This document shows, one piece after another, positions 1-7,696 of a stretch of DNA of 31,926 nt. The notes under the pieces were generated by a model. That model did no database searches, was not told where the DNA came from, and was given only the letters and a program-made list of their open reading frames with translations. Source of the DNA: a virus; the IMG/VR virus record IMGVR_UViG_3300044825_000669, positions 1-31,926 of that record. One strand, written 5' to 3'. Every line of letters begins with the position of its first letter. Position 1 is the stretch's first letter. Made by a program: the position numbers and the translations under genes.

Positions 1-1134
1 GGTGGCACCGCTAATTTACTCGTCGATGGCAAATTAGGGATTGGCACTACAAGTCCTGCATTGAAGCTACACGCCGAAGATTCTGGTTCGCAAATTGTTC
101 GCTGGACCCGAACGGGTGTTGGCGCTGGAAGTCTTGATGTAGATGGAAGTGGAAACGCTGTTCTTAATGCGCACACCTCTAGCACTGGAATTGCGTTTCA
201 TCTACAAGCTTCCGAAAAAGCCCGCATCGACAGCTCGGGACGCTTGTTAGTTGGCACGTCTTCTGCTCGTACCATTGAACCATACGGACTTGGTACTGAC
301 GGTCAAAATGCTAATACATTTGAAAGTGTTGGTGATACAAATCCAGGTCCTGGCCTTGCTCTTTGCAGCAACTCCACCACGGCGCGGATGGGACCGTATT
401 TGTATTTCTGCCGGAGTGGAGCAGCGACTGTTGGCAGCAATACCGTCGTCACTAGCGGTGATAATTTAGGCACCATTTCGTTTGCTGGCGCTGATGGAAC
501 TGATGTAAGAACTCGGGGCGCAGCAATTTATTGCGAGGTAGATGGCACGCCTGGCGCTAACGACATGCCAGGCCGCTTAGTGTTCTCCGTTACTGCGGAT
601 GGCGCGTCATCACCTAGCCAGGCGGTGCGTATTGAAAACAACAGAAACACCCTATTTACCGGCGCAATTCTTCCATCTTCTGATAACGCTTATCAGTGTG
701 GCGCAAGCGATAAACGTTGGAGCCTTGTCTATGCTGCCAACGGAACAATCCAGACCTCCGACCAGAGAGACAAAACCGAAATAACGGGTTCTAGTCTTGG
801 CTCTGATTTCATTAAAAACCTTAAGCCTGTCAGCTATAAATTTGTGGTTGGCGGCAATAAGGATGCAGGTCTCGATGAAAATGGTAACCGTGTCTACGAG
901 GCTGTTCCTGGCAAGCGAACTCATTGGGGTTTTATTGCCCAAGAAGTGAAGGAAGCTGCCGACGAAGCTGGCGTGGACTTTGGCGGATGGATCTTAACGG
1001 ATACCGAAAACCCGGATAGTCCGCAAGGTCTCCGCTACGACCAGTTCATCGCTCCGCTGACTAAGGCATTGCAAGAGGCGCTCGCCAAGATCGAAGCCCT
1101 TGAAGCCAAAGTTGCAGCCCTTGAAGGCGCGTAG
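1..1134 (+). CDS. Tail fibre protein, C-terminal part, with S74 self-cleaving chaperone domain (5'-partial)
   Basis: The frame is open to base 1, so the gene starts outside the window; a TTG at 61 is internal. The first part has the short glycine-rich repeats of phage fibres (GKLGIGTTSPAL, RIDSSGRLLVGTSS). The last third is a Peptidase_S74 intramolecular chaperone domain: SDQRDK (Ser codon 757-759, Lys codon 772-774) matches the conserved S-D-x-R-x-K autocleavage site, followed by WGFIAQEVKEAADEAG, LRYDQFIAPLTKALQE and a terminal coiled coil (IEALEAKVAALEGA). In this family the domain trimerises the fibre and then cuts itself off, so about 125 residues should be released. The protein probably contacts the cyanobacterial surface and sets host range. 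Certain for the S74 domain; the exact fibre type cannot be told from a fragment. Confidence 0.88.
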   Translation, partial: GGTANLLVDGKLGIGTTSPALKLHAEDSGSQIVRWTRTGVGAGSLDVDGSGNAVLNAHTSSTGIAFHLQASEKARIDSSGRLLVGTSSARTIEPYGLGTDGQNANTFESVGDTNPGPGLALCSNSTTARMGPYLYFCRSGAATVGSNTVVTSGDNLGTISFAGADGTDVRTRGAAIYCEVDGTPGANDMPGRLVFSVTADGASSPSQAVRIENNRNTLFTGAILPSSDNAYQCGASDKRWSLVYAANGTIQTSDQRDKTEITGSSLGSDFIKNLKPVSYKFVVGGNKDAGLDENGNRVYEAVPGKRTHWGFIAQEVKEAADEAGVDFGGWILTDTENPDSPQGLRYDQFIAPLTKALQEALAKIEALEAKVAALEGA

Positions 1135-1155
1135 TCCTACTCTCTAAACCATAAC

Positions 1156-1180
1156 GGGGATGATAGAATTGTTCATCCCC
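1156..1180 (+). terminator. Hairpin between tail fibre and integrase genes (possible terminator)
   Basis: GGGGATGA at 1156-1163 pairs perfectly with TCATCCCC at 1173-1180 around a 9-base loop. It sits 22 bases after the fibre stop and 25 bases before the integrase start. The following bases are C-rich rather than a T-run, so it may be a weak terminator, an RNA-processing hairpin or part of an attachment or integrase-binding region. Confidence 0.45.
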
Positions 1181-1205
1181 CATCCACCTTACTCACTAAC
1201 AATTT

Positions 1206-2063
1206 ATGACTCTCGCTTTAATGGACGTTTGGGACAAATTTGTTGCTGAACGGTCTATTTCACTAGAAGCTACCAGCTTGACATCTGATTACCGTCAAGC
1301 AACAAAATGGTTGGCGCGTTGTCCTCATCAAAACTTTCAAACCGATGGAAGAGCCATTATGGTTTGGTTGTTGCAGGAGAAGCCAGTTCAATCAGCTCGT
1401 AGAGTAGCTATGTATCTCAAAGGTCTTTACCGTTGGGCTAGTCAAGAAGATATTGGATTAATTGAACGTAGTCCTATTCAATCCTTTAGAATGCCCAAAG
1501 CGCCTCAAAAAGATGAAGAGATCGTTGTTATTCCACGTAATGAACTTGATATTGTTTTTTCTACCTTAGCGGACAAGCGTACTTATAAGTCAACCAACTG
1601 GGCTTTTTACGCGGAGTTTATGCTTCAAACTGCTATGCGGACTGGTGAGGTACGAGCATTGATGTGGGAGGATATTAAGGATAATAAAATCCTTGTTCAC
1701 CGCAATTACACTCTTACCCACGGTCTCAAACACAGCACCAAAACAAACAAAAAGCGTTGGGTTCCTCTCAACGATAAGTGCCAACAGATTCTTTCCAGTC
1801 TTGATAAAACTGATAAGTTTATCTTCCCTTGGGATCGGTTGGCATATCAAAGCTATTTCCGAAAAAAGATGCAGCAACTCAAATCTGCTGATCTGATTTC
1901 TAACCTCTACCGTCCTTACGATTTGCGCCACACTGCAATCAGCCGATGGATTGAGTCTGATATTCCTATTGCTCAGGTAGCTGCCTGGGCAGGGAATACG
2001 GCGGATGTAATCTGGAAACATTACGCCAATACCACCCAAGAGTACAACATCCCTGTTATTTAA
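1206..2063 (+). CDS. int: Tyrosine integrase / site-specific recombinase
   Basis: A 285-residue phage integrase of the tyrosine recombinase family. An N-terminal SAM-like core-binding domain (about residues 5-95) precedes the catalytic domain. Catalytic positions: Arg145 in TAMRTGEVRAL, Lys179 in HSTKTNKKRWVPL, Arg241 and His242 in YDLRHTAISRW, and Tyr273 in WKHYANT as the likely nucleophile. The usual first His of HxxR is Tyr238 and the usual His/Trp before the nucleophile region is Asn (WAGNT), both tolerated in the family. The protein would join phage and host DNA at an attachment site. Similar integrases occur in T7-like cyanophages that are otherwise considered lytic. It lies just downstream of the fibre gene and overlaps the next start codon (TAATG). 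I saw no excisionase or repressor beside it. Confidence 0.93.
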   Translation: MTLALMDVWDKFVAERSISLEATSLTSDYRQATKWLARCPHQNFQTDGRAIMVWLLQEKPVQSARRVAMYLKGLYRWASQEDIGLIERSPIQSFRMPKAPQKDEEIVVIPRNELDIVFSTLADKRTYKSTNWAFYAEFMLQTAMRTGEVRALMWEDIKDNKILVHRNYTLTHGLKHSTKTNKKRWVPLNDKCQQILSSLDKTDKFIFPWDRLAYQSYFRKKMQQLKSADLISNLYRPYDLRHTAISRWIESDIPIAQVAAWAGNTADVIWKHYANTTQEYNIPVI

Positions 2064-2374
2064 TGGCTGAAACTACTTTCACCTGGAACATTGCTAATCT
2101 TGAAAGAGAAGTTCAAGATGGTTATGTTTATACCGTTCACTACACGGTTGATGCTAAAGACGATACCTATTCTGCCGGTGCATATGGCAGCCTTGGTCTG
2201 GAACGTCCTGAGGGCGAACTGATCCCTTTCTCCGAACTTACCTCCGAACTTGTCACTAATTGGGTTCTGGAAAAGCTTGGTGAAGAACAGGTGCAATCCA
2301 TTTGTAATGCACTTCAAGCACAACTTGATGAGCAACGTGCCCCAACTAAAGCCACAGGTCTCCCCTGGGCTTGA
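2063..2374 (+). CDS. Conserved cyanophage hypothetical protein (DUF7936-like)
   Basis: A 103-residue protein starting with the overlapping TAATG of the integrase stop. The opening MAETTFTWNIANLERE followed by DGYVYTVHYTVDAKDD and YGSLGLERP resembles a small beta-rich family seen in many cyanophages, often labelled DUF7936; this family match is from memory of the pattern. The first 60 residues look like alternating beta strands, and the end is a helix (NWVLEKLGEEQVQSICNALQAQL) with a proline tail. Function unknown. Its place between integrase and lysis genes gives no firm clue. Confidence 0.72.
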   Translation: MAETTFTWNIANLEREVQDGYVYTVHYTVDAKDDTYSAGAYGSLGLERPEGELIPFSELTSELVTNWVLEKLGEEQVQSICNALQAQLDEQRAPTKATGLPWA

Positions 2375-2404
2375 TCCCCATACCCCTTTATTCGGTAACT
2401 ACCA

Positions 2405-2602
2405 ATGCTTACCATTCTTGGCCTTAAGGTCTCCTATGAGACCCTGCTTTTCCTTGGCTTGTTCGTTGCCTCCGAAGTGGTTGGCAACAGCAAACTGAAA
2501 TCGAATAGCGTTGTCCAAATCATCCTTGCTGGTATCAACGCCCTGAAGCCTCTGCGTAAAGAGGACGACAAACTCCAACAACTCAAGGATACGTTCAAAT
2601 GA
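2405..2602 (+). CDS. Small single-membrane-segment protein, holin candidate
   Basis: A 65-residue protein with one hydrophobic stretch (about residues 12-28, ETLLFLGLFVASEVVG) and a positively charged, helical C-terminus (LRKEDDKLQQLKDTFK). Its stop overlaps the endolysin start as ATGA at 2599-2602. In T7-like phages a small holin lies next to lysis and packaging genes, so a holin or lysis accessory role is plausible, but nothing in the sequence proves it. There is no clear Shine-Dalgarno motif before the ATG. Confidence 0.62.
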   Translation: MLTILGLKVSYETLLFLGLFVASEVVGNSKLKSNSVVQIILAGINALKPLRKEDDKLQQLKDTFK

Positions 2603-3165
2603 GTATCCGGCTGACTGACGTAGCTAAGTACTACAAAGGTCTGCCCAACCAAATCAAAGCCCTCCAAGCCCTTGAGAAACTCTTGGGTAAGGAGGGTCTT
2701 TCTGATTCTCAGGAATGGGTTCAACTGTGGAGGCTTCCTCCCGCTGAACCTCCCAAGCAGCAATTCACTAATACATGGGATGGCATCGAAGCTGCTGCTG
2801 CTGCAGCTGGTGCCAAGTTTCCTGAAGTTGTGGCAGCCCAATGGGCACTTGAGTCTGCGTATGGCACCGCCCTGAGCGGTAAGAACAACTTCTTTGGCAT
2901 CAAAGGTCCAGGCACGGTTAAGACCACCTGGGAAGACTATGGCAACGGTCCTGTCACGATCAAAGCATCGTTCCAAGATTTTGCTACTCCTTTTGATTGC
3001 GTTAACCATCTGGTTACCCAATGGTACAAGGATTACAAAGGTTACAAAGGTGTTAACCGTGCAACCAGTCGTGAAGACTGTGCCTATCTACTGAAGCGTG
3101 AAGGCTACGCCACCGATCCTATCTACGCCCAAAAACTTATTCGCTTGATGGAGCAGAATGATTGA
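2599..3165 (+). CDS. Endolysin: N-acetylglucosaminidase-type peptidoglycan hydrolase
   Basis: A 188-residue protein. Residues about 60-185 match the glucosaminidase (FlgJ-C / PF01832) fold: AAQWALESAYGTALSGKNN carries the catalytic Glu of ALES, followed by FFGIKG, WEDYGNGP, IKASFQDFATPFDCVNHLV and the closing TDPIYAQKLIRLME. These enzymes cleave the glycan backbone of peptidoglycan, so this is the probable lysis enzyme; it has no T7-type amidase features. The first 45 residues (KYYKGLPNQIKALQALEKLLG) form a helical segment that may bind cell wall or a partner. It has no signal peptide, so it needs a holin, for which the flanking 65-aa and 78-aa membrane proteins are candidates. Overlaps both neighbours. 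Confidence 0.9.
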   Translation: MSIRLTDVAKYYKGLPNQIKALQALEKLLGKEGLSDSQEWVQLWRLPPAEPPKQQFTNTWDGIEAAAAAAGAKFPEVVAAQWALESAYGTALSGKNNFFGIKGPGTVKTTWEDYGNGPVTIKASFQDFATPFDCVNHLVTQWYKDYKGYKGVNRATSREDCAYLLKREGYATDPIYAQKLIRLMEQND

Positions 3166-3394
3166 GGGAGTTATCACTGCTGCCATTGCAGCGTTGACAG
3201 GAGTTGTTGCTCTCCATGGAAAACTGAATCAACGTATTGGTGAAGTCGATAGCCGTATTGATCGCGTTGAACTGCGTATTGCAGAAAAATATGTTCAACG
3301 CGAAGAACTCTCCACCGCTCTCAAAAAGATGGAAGACCATATGGTCCGCATCGAAAACAAACTAGATCAAATTGTATTGCGTCATGGCGGATAA
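3158..3394 (+). CDS. Small membrane-anchored coiled-coil protein (holin/spanin-like)
   Basis: A 78-residue protein with an N-terminal hydrophobic segment (residues 2-19, IEGVITAAIAALTGVVAL) followed by a long charged helix with heptad spacing (IGEVDSRIDRVELRIAEKY to MEDHMVRIENKLDQIVL). This layout resembles haemolysin XhlA-like and phage i-spanin-like proteins. It overlaps the end of the endolysin gene by 8 bases and the start of the small terminase candidate by 11. A role in membrane disruption at lysis is the best inference; direct homology was not checked. Confidence 0.65.
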   Translation: MIEGVITAAIAALTGVVALHGKLNQRIGEVDSRIDRVELRIAEKYVQREELSTALKKMEDHMVRIENKLDQIVLRHGG

Positions 3395-3638
3395 AAAGAA
3401 AGCCACAGAGGATATGTTTAACGAGCTTCATAACCTCGTAACAACTGAGTTCCTTCAACGCATTAAATCTGGTGAAGCCAGCACACAAGACCTTAAAGCC
3501 GCGTGTGACTGGCTCGCTAAGAATGACATTAGCGGGGTTGCTTACGATGGTAATCCCTTGGATAAACTGGCGTCTGTGATGCCTAAAGTAGACCCTGAGA
3601 TGGTGCAACGGAGGCTGTATGGCACAAAGCACGTCTGA
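3384..3638 (+). CDS. Small terminase subunit candidate (T7 gp18-like)
   Basis: An 84-residue protein, taken from the ATG at 3384 (MADKKKATEDMFNELHNLV) rather than a TTG four codons upstream, because this gives the usual 11-base overlap with the previous gene. The sequence is helical; EFLQRIKSGEASTQDLKAACDWLAKNDISG looks like the helix-turn segment of small terminases in T7-like marine phages, and the C-terminus ends MVQRRLYGTKHV. In T7 the small subunit (gp18) lies between the lysis genes and the large subunit, as here. It would form the DNA-recognition ring for packaging. Assigned on pattern and position; moderate confidence. Confidence 0.66.
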   Translation: MADKKKATEDMFNELHNLVTTEFLQRIKSGEASTQDLKAACDWLAKNDISGVAYDGNPLDKLASVMPKVDPEMVQRRLYGTKHV

Positions 3639-3873
3639 GTACTATAAGCAAAACCCAAAGGCACGCCAACGCCGACAAAATCAGCAGTCAAAATACAACA
3701 AAACCAACAATGGTTTGAAGATACGTACTGCTGCCAATAAACTGAATCGTAAACTTGGCACATACGGTAATGGTGATGGGATGGATGCGTCTCACACTGG
3801 ACCTAATAAAGGAAAGCTTGAAAAACCTTCAGCTAACCGACGTAGACCACGTACTAACAAGAAGTACGCATGA
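3619..3873 (+). CDS. Small basic phage protein, unknown function
   Basis: An 84-residue, very basic protein (SEYYKQNPKARQRRQNQQS, NRRRPRTNKKY) with a central DGMDASHTGPNKGKLEKPS segment. Similar small basic proteins with a DxSHxxxG-like stretch sit beside packaging genes in many marine phages and are sometimes labelled structural, but I do not know an established function. It overlaps the small terminase candidate by 20 bases and the HNH gene by 4 (ATGA). DNA or capsid association is plausible from charge alone. Confidence 0.7.
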   Translation: MAQSTSEYYKQNPKARQRRQNQQSKYNKTNNGLKIRTAANKLNRKLGTYGNGDGMDASHTGPNKGKLEKPSANRRRPRTNKKYA

Positions 3874-4196
3874 CCCCGTTACTACCTACGCCTGATCACT
3901 ACCTCCAAAACCTAATAACCATGACTAGTCCAGAAGCAAAACGGCTCTGGAGAAGAGCCATTAAGGAACACTTCAACTGTCAATGCGTTTATTGTGGAGA
4001 AACTTATGAATTACATGAACTTACACTTGACCACGTACGTCCTCGCTGCTTTGGTGGGGAAGACCTTACATCAAATCTTGTACCCAGCTGTTGGGAGTGT
4101 AACCAGGCTAAAGGTAGTAACAACTGGCTCCAATTTATGAGGAGCACATTTGGCATAACGCCAAGGGAAGATTTAATCCTTTCACACATTAACTAA
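3870..4196 (+). CDS. HNH endonuclease
   Basis: A 108-residue protein with a complete HNH core: CVYC (first zinc pair), LTLDHVRPRCFGGEDLTSNLV (catalytic His in LDHV, then Asn), and CWECNQAKG (second zinc pair plus the final Asn/Lys). The start at 3870 overlaps the previous stop as ATGA; an internal ATG at 3921 would still keep the whole domain. HNH nucleases next to terminase genes can be free-standing homing enzymes or, in other tailed phages, partners of the terminase in genome cutting. Its position between the small and large terminase genes allows either; I cannot decide from sequence alone. Confidence 0.88.
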   Translation: MTPLLPTPDHYLQNLITMTSPEAKRLWRRAIKEHFNCQCVYCGETYELHELTLDHVRPRCFGGEDLTSNLVPSCWECNQAKGSNNWLQFMRSTFGITPREDLILSHIN

Positions 4197-4198
4197 TT

Positions 4199-4825
4199 AT
4201 GCCAGCTTTAAACGAAGCTCAACGTAAACGGCAGCGTATGCTGCAGAAACAACGTGAAGAAGCCTATGCCGCTTCTATGCGTCCCAAGCCTGGTCAAAAA
4301 GGCCAGCAAACCGGTGCTCAAGGGGCAGCATCTAAAGGGGAAACCATTGGTGGTGCTCCTCAACGTGTTCGTGTTAAGAACCCAGCTAAAAGCAAGCAAC
4401 TCACTGCTGACGAAGCACGTACTCCTAAAGTAGAAGCAGGCAAAGGTGACCCTGAGTTTCGTCGGCCCAAACCTGCTGAAAAGCAACCGGCTAAACCGGC
4501 TATGCGTGCAGCTCAACAGCCTACCACCGCTACTAAAGCTCCCGCCGCTAAGCCCGCTGAAAAGCCTAAGGCACCTGTTTCAACTGCATCCACTTATCGT
4601 GATCCTTCCGACACCAAAGGGCTGTCTGTAGGTCGGTATCGTACGCTGGAAGAGCACCGAGCTGCTGTTCAAGCTAACAAAGCTTTGAAAATTGGCAGCA
4701 AGTTTGATAAGACTATGGATGTTTACACTCCGTCTACCAAGATGGAAGGTAAAGAAATGGACACCTCTAAGGTTACCGCTAAAACCGAAGAGTATAATAA
4801 AAAGAAGCGTAAGAACCTTAAATAA
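4199..4825 (+). CDS. Low-complexity Lys/Ala/Pro-rich protein, unknown function
   Basis: A 208-residue basic protein. It opens with a charged helix (NEAQRKRQRMLQKQREEAY), continues as a disordered Ala/Pro/Lys-rich stretch (about residues 25-135, with repeated KPAEKP-type units), and ends with a more ordered part (YRDPSDTKGLSVGRYRTLEEHRA, then KFDKTMDVYTPSTKMEGKEM) and a lysine-rich tail. No enzyme motif is visible. It starts 2 bases after the HNH stop and is followed by a good terminator at 4850-4876. Such proteins in packaging regions may be minor virion or DNA-binding proteins, but that is a guess. Confidence 0.68.
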   Translation: MPALNEAQRKRQRMLQKQREEAYAASMRPKPGQKGQQTGAQGAASKGETIGGAPQRVRVKNPAKSKQLTADEARTPKVEAGKGDPEFRRPKPAEKQPAKPAMRAAQQPTTATKAPAAKPAEKPKAPVSTASTYRDPSDTKGLSVGRYRTLEEHRAAVQANKALKIGSKFDKTMDVYTPSTKMEGKEMDTSKVTAKTEEYNKKKRKNLK

Positions 4826-4849
4826 GCATCTTCCTTATTAAACGATAGT

Positions 4850-4876
4850 GCCGCTCCAAACCGGGGCGGCTTTCTT
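4850..4876 (+). terminator. Rho-independent terminator
   Basis: GCCGCTCC (4850-4857) pairs along its full length, with one G-U pair, with GGGGCGGC (4863-4870) around a 5-base loop, followed by TTTCTT. It lies 24 bases after the preceding stop and ends one base before the ATG at 4878. It also decides that start: an upstream ATG at 4848 would put the hairpin inside the coding region. Confidence 0.82.
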
Positions 4877-4877
4877 C

Positions 4878-5780
4878 ATGCCAGAATTTATTCCTGTTGA
4901 AACACGATCTGACGCAATTAAAGCCGCTCAAGCGTACTTAGAAGATAAACCTTCCTTGTCTGGTGGTAATCTTTACGAGTTACCTAATGGGGATAAACTT
5001 CGGGTACGTAAAAAGGAAGGTGGGCGGCTTTCTGCTGAAAACTACAGCACTAAAGAAACTGCTGACACTAAGCGTAGTAAAGCGGAACGCAAATTCAAAA
5101 CAGAAGCAGAACGTGAAAATGTTTCTGAATTAAAAAGAAAAGCAAAGCAGCAATCTGAATCTACTGAACATCAATTTGTAGCTGGTTCTAAACCTACTAT
5201 TGTTGAGCATGATGTTCGACTGGCTTCCGGTGGCACAAATGAGTATGTATCTTTATCTGATCCAGATTACAAAGTATTTAAAGATACAGTTGAATCAAAA
5301 GTTTATGCTGCTTATGGGGACAAGTATGTTATAGATGTTGATGATGTAACCGGTTATCCACGTGCTATTCCCAAAGAATATCACAACAAATTTCAACCTA
5401 CAAGTCAACAACCTGGATTTGATTTTGAACCTGGTGTAGATATTGATAAAGCCCTTCAAAAACTGCCTAGGTCTGGAATTTTATCAAAATCAACAGCAAG
5501 TATTCGCTACACACCGGTTCTAACTGCAGCACCTACACCTAAGCCCAAACCAGTAACTAAACCTACTCCTGTTGCTAAACCAGCAGCTAGGCCAACACCT
5601 GTTGCAAAACCAGTTGCTAAACCAAAACCTGTTGCTAAGCCTAAAACCCTGACCAATAAAGCTGGTAACATTAGATTTAGCCGTTCTTTAATACCTGTTG
5701 AAGTACCTTCACAAGAACGATTCGGCCCTGGTGGCATGATGAGCACGATTGACTTGCCGCATGAACGTCAAGGCATATAA
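4878..5780 (+). CDS. Hypothetical protein with Pro-Lys-Val-Ala repeats
   Basis: A 300-residue protein. I chose the ATG at 4878, directly after a terminator hairpin, instead of the in-frame ATG at 4848, which lies before the hairpin. Residues 1-40 (AIKAAQAYLEDKP, LYELPNGDKLRVRKKEGG) look folded; 50-100 is a charged helix; 105-180 looks like a compact domain (EHDVRLASGGTNEYVSLSD, KYVIDVDDVTGYPRAIPKE). About residues 205-255 hold a proline-rich repeat built on P-V-A-K-P and P-K-P, encoded by near-tandem CCTGTTGCTAAACCA units, probably an extended linker. The end (GPGGMMSTIDLPHERQGI) is unrecognised. The EHDxxLASGG segment may be a nuclease-like or virion domain, but I do not assign one. Confidence 0.66.
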   Translation: MPEFIPVETRSDAIKAAQAYLEDKPSLSGGNLYELPNGDKLRVRKKEGGRLSAENYSTKETADTKRSKAERKFKTEAERENVSELKRKAKQQSESTEHQFVAGSKPTIVEHDVRLASGGTNEYVSLSDPDYKVFKDTVESKVYAAYGDKYVIDVDDVTGYPRAIPKEYHNKFQPTSQQPGFDFEPGVDIDKALQKLPRSGILSKSTASIRYTPVLTAAPTPKPKPVTKPTPVAKPAARPTPVAKPVAKPKPVAKPKTLTNKAGNIRFSRSLIPVEVPSQERFGPGGMMSTIDLPHERQGI

Positions 5781-5786
5781 CTTCGT

Positions 5787-5808
5787 TAGAGGCACCTACA
5801 AGCCTCTA
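5787..5808 (+). terminator. Hairpin upstream of the large terminase gene
   Basis: TAGAGGC (5787-5793) pairs perfectly with GCCTCTA (5802-5808) around an 8-base loop. It starts 7 bases after the preceding stop and lies 40 bases before the terminase ATG. There is no T-run, so it could be a weak terminator, an mRNA-processing or stabilising hairpin. A TACAAT that resembles a -10 box follows at 5834-5839 but I see no matching -35 box. Confidence 0.4.
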
Positions 5809-5848
5809 CAACACCCTTTAAACCACCTTTAGGTACAATCTACCATCT

Positions 5849-7612
5849 ATGCCCGTAAAACGCCGTACAGACGCTGCTAGAGGGGACTCCGTGTTAGAGT
5901 CCCTTCAACAGGATTTTAAACTATTTCTCCAAGCCCTTTGGGGACAACTTGATCTACCTTCACCGACACGTGCTCAATACGCTATTGCCGACTATCTACA
6001 ACACGGTCCAAAGCGTTTACAGATCCAAGCGTTTCGGGGTGTAGGTAAATCGTGGATTACTGGTGCCTTTGTTCTTTGGACACTCTTTAATAATCCCGAA
6101 AAGAAGATCATGATTATCTCCGCTTCTAAGGAGCGTGCAGACAACATGTCTATCTTCCTACAAAAACTGATCATTGAGACACCGTGGCTAGTACATCTTA
6201 GACCGAAGTCAGATGATGCCCGGTGGTCTCGTATTAGTTTTGATGTTAACTGCAGTCCACACCAAGCACCATCCGTTAAATCAGTCGGTATTACCGGTCA
6301 GTTAACCGGTTCACGTGCTGATTTGATGATTCTTGATGACATTGAAGTTCCTGGTAACTCAATGACTGAAATGATGCGAGAAAAACTTTTGCAACTGTGT
6401 ACAGAAGCTGAGTCAATCCTTACTCCTAAAACGGATTCAAGGATTATGTACCTTGGTACACCTCAGACTACTTTTACCATTTACCGTAAACTAGCCGAAC
6501 GTAACTATCGACCGTTTGTTTGGCCTGCAAGAGTCCCTCGTAAACTGTCAAACTACGAAGGATTAATTGCTCCTCAACTTCAAGAAGACATTGATAACGG
6601 TGCTGAACCGTGGTCAGTAACAGATCCTGATCGTTTCCAAGACGATGATCTGCTTGAACGGGAAGCAGCAATGGGTAGGAGCAACTTTATGCTCCAGTTC
6701 ATGCTTGATACGAGTCTTAGTGATGCAGAAAAGTTCCCACTTAAGTTCCAAGACCTTATCATTACCTCCGTTAACCCGACTCAAGCGCCGGATTCTGTTG
6801 TGTGGTGCAGTGATCCTCGTAATGTGCTCAAGGATCTGCCTACGGTTGGCTTACCGGGTGATTATTTCTACTCCCCGATGCAGCTTCAAGGAGAGTGGGG
6901 TCCGTATACTGAAACAATCTGCAGCGTTGACCCGTCAGGTAGAGGCACAGACGAAACAGCTGCCACGTACATAAGCCAACGCAACGGCTTCTTGTACGTT
7001 CATGAGATCCGTTCTTATCGAGACGGTTACTCCGACAACACTTTGCTAGACATTCTCAGGGGTTGTAAGAAGTATAACGTTACCAACCTTGTTATTGAAA
7101 CAAACTTTGGTGACGGTATTGTCTCCGAACTATTCCGTAAACATCTCCAGCAAACTAAACAGAACATCGGTATTGAAGAAGTACGGGCTAACGTCCGTAA
7201 AGAAGAACGAATTATCGATGCTCTTGAACCCATTATGAACCAACACCGACTCATCATTGATCGTGGTGTTGTTGAATGGGATTACAACAGTAACAAAGAC
7301 GATCCACCCGAGAAACGACTGCTGTACATGCTCTTCTATCAAATGAGTCGCATGTGTCGTGAGAAGTTTGCTATTAAACACGATGACCGTCTAGACTCTC
7401 TTGCACAAGGCGTTAAGTATTTTACCGATGCTATGGGTATCTCTGCCCAAGAAACGGTAAAACAACGTAAAATGGAAGAGTGGAACGACATGCTTACAGC
7501 ATTTATTGACGACCCTCAATCTGAGACAAACCATCTTGTTTTGGGTATGTCCTTAGACCAAAAAAGACAAGCAAGAGGATTTTCTAAAGGTCAGTCTATG
7601 ACTTGGATTTAA
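5849..7612 (+). CDS. Terminase large subunit (T7 gp19-like packaging motor and nuclease)
   Basis: A 587-residue packaging ATPase and nuclease, the same size as T7 gp19. Walker A-type loop FRGVGKSW (Lys67), Walker B LMILDDIEV (Asp163-Asp164, Glu166), and the coupling motif YLGTPQT (about 201-207) form the ATPase. The RNase H-like nuclease follows with SVDPSGRGTDE (Asp361), LVIETNFGDG (Glu417) and HDDRLDSLAQGVKYF (Asp513, Asp516). It pumps DNA through the portal into the procapsid and cuts the concatemer. In T7 it is almost the last gene before the right genome end, which fits the gene-free structured region about 1.15 kb downstream. The gene is followed at once by the 20-base repeat (7614) and a terminator (7662). 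Confidence 0.97.
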   Translation: MPVKRRTDAARGDSVLESLQQDFKLFLQALWGQLDLPSPTRAQYAIADYLQHGPKRLQIQAFRGVGKSWITGAFVLWTLFNNPEKKIMIISASKERADNMSIFLQKLIIETPWLVHLRPKSDDARWSRISFDVNCSPHQAPSVKSVGITGQLTGSRADLMILDDIEVPGNSMTEMMREKLLQLCTEAESILTPKTDSRIMYLGTPQTTFTIYRKLAERNYRPFVWPARVPRKLSNYEGLIAPQLQEDIDNGAEPWSVTDPDRFQDDDLLEREAAMGRSNFMLQFMLDTSLSDAEKFPLKFQDLIITSVNPTQAPDSVVWCSDPRNVLKDLPTVGLPGDYFYSPMQLQGEWGPYTETICSVDPSGRGTDETAATYISQRNGFLYVHEIRSYRDGYSDNTLLDILRGCKKYNVTNLVIETNFGDGIVSELFRKHLQQTKQNIGIEEVRANVRKEERIIDALEPIMNQHRLIIDRGVVEWDYNSNKDDPPEKRLLYMLFYQMSRMCREKFAIKHDDRLDSLAQGVKYFTDAMGISAQETVKQRKMEEWNDMLTAFIDDPQSETNHLVLGMSLDQKRQARGFSKGQSMTWI

Positions 7613-7613
7613 C

Positions 7614-7633
7614 AGGTCCGTTATGTATACAGG
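7614..7633 (+). repeat. 20-base perfect direct repeat, copy 1 (candidate phage RNA polymerase promoter)
   Basis: AGGTCCGTTATGTATACAGG occurs here, 2 bases after the large terminase stop, and identically at 13021-13040 inside the RNA polymerase gene. In both places it runs into a GAGAA sequence (one extra G in the second copy). Chance identity of 20 bases in a window this size is very unlikely. AT-rich TGTATACA followed by GGAGAA or GGGAGAA resembles the initiation end of T7-family promoters (TATAGGGAGA), and T7 has a promoter (phi-OR) just beyond gene 19. Promoter function is inference. Confidence 0.55.
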
Positions 7634-7661
7634 AGAAGGGAGGGTGGACCCAACTCCTGGG

Positions 7662-7696
7662 GGAGAGGAAGACAATCATTTCTTTCTCTCCTTTTT
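7662..7696 (+). terminator. Rho-independent terminator downstream of the large terminase gene
   Basis: GGAGAGGAAG (7662-7671) pairs over 10 positions, one of them G-U, with CTTTCTCTCC (7682-7691) around a 10-base loop, followed by TTTTT. It lies 50 bases after the terminase stop and about 90 bases before thyX, separating the packaging block from thyX. Confidence 0.78.

Noticed and set aside
4848-4877. Earlier ATG (4848) for the gene ending at 5780
   Set aside because: It would place a perfect terminator hairpin with T-tract in the coding sequence; ATG 4878 directly after the hairpin is better.
6898-6913. Third promoter-like copy GGTCCGTATAC in the large terminase gene
   Set aside because: Lacks four internal bases of the 20-base repeat and encodes a conserved protein stretch; probably chance.
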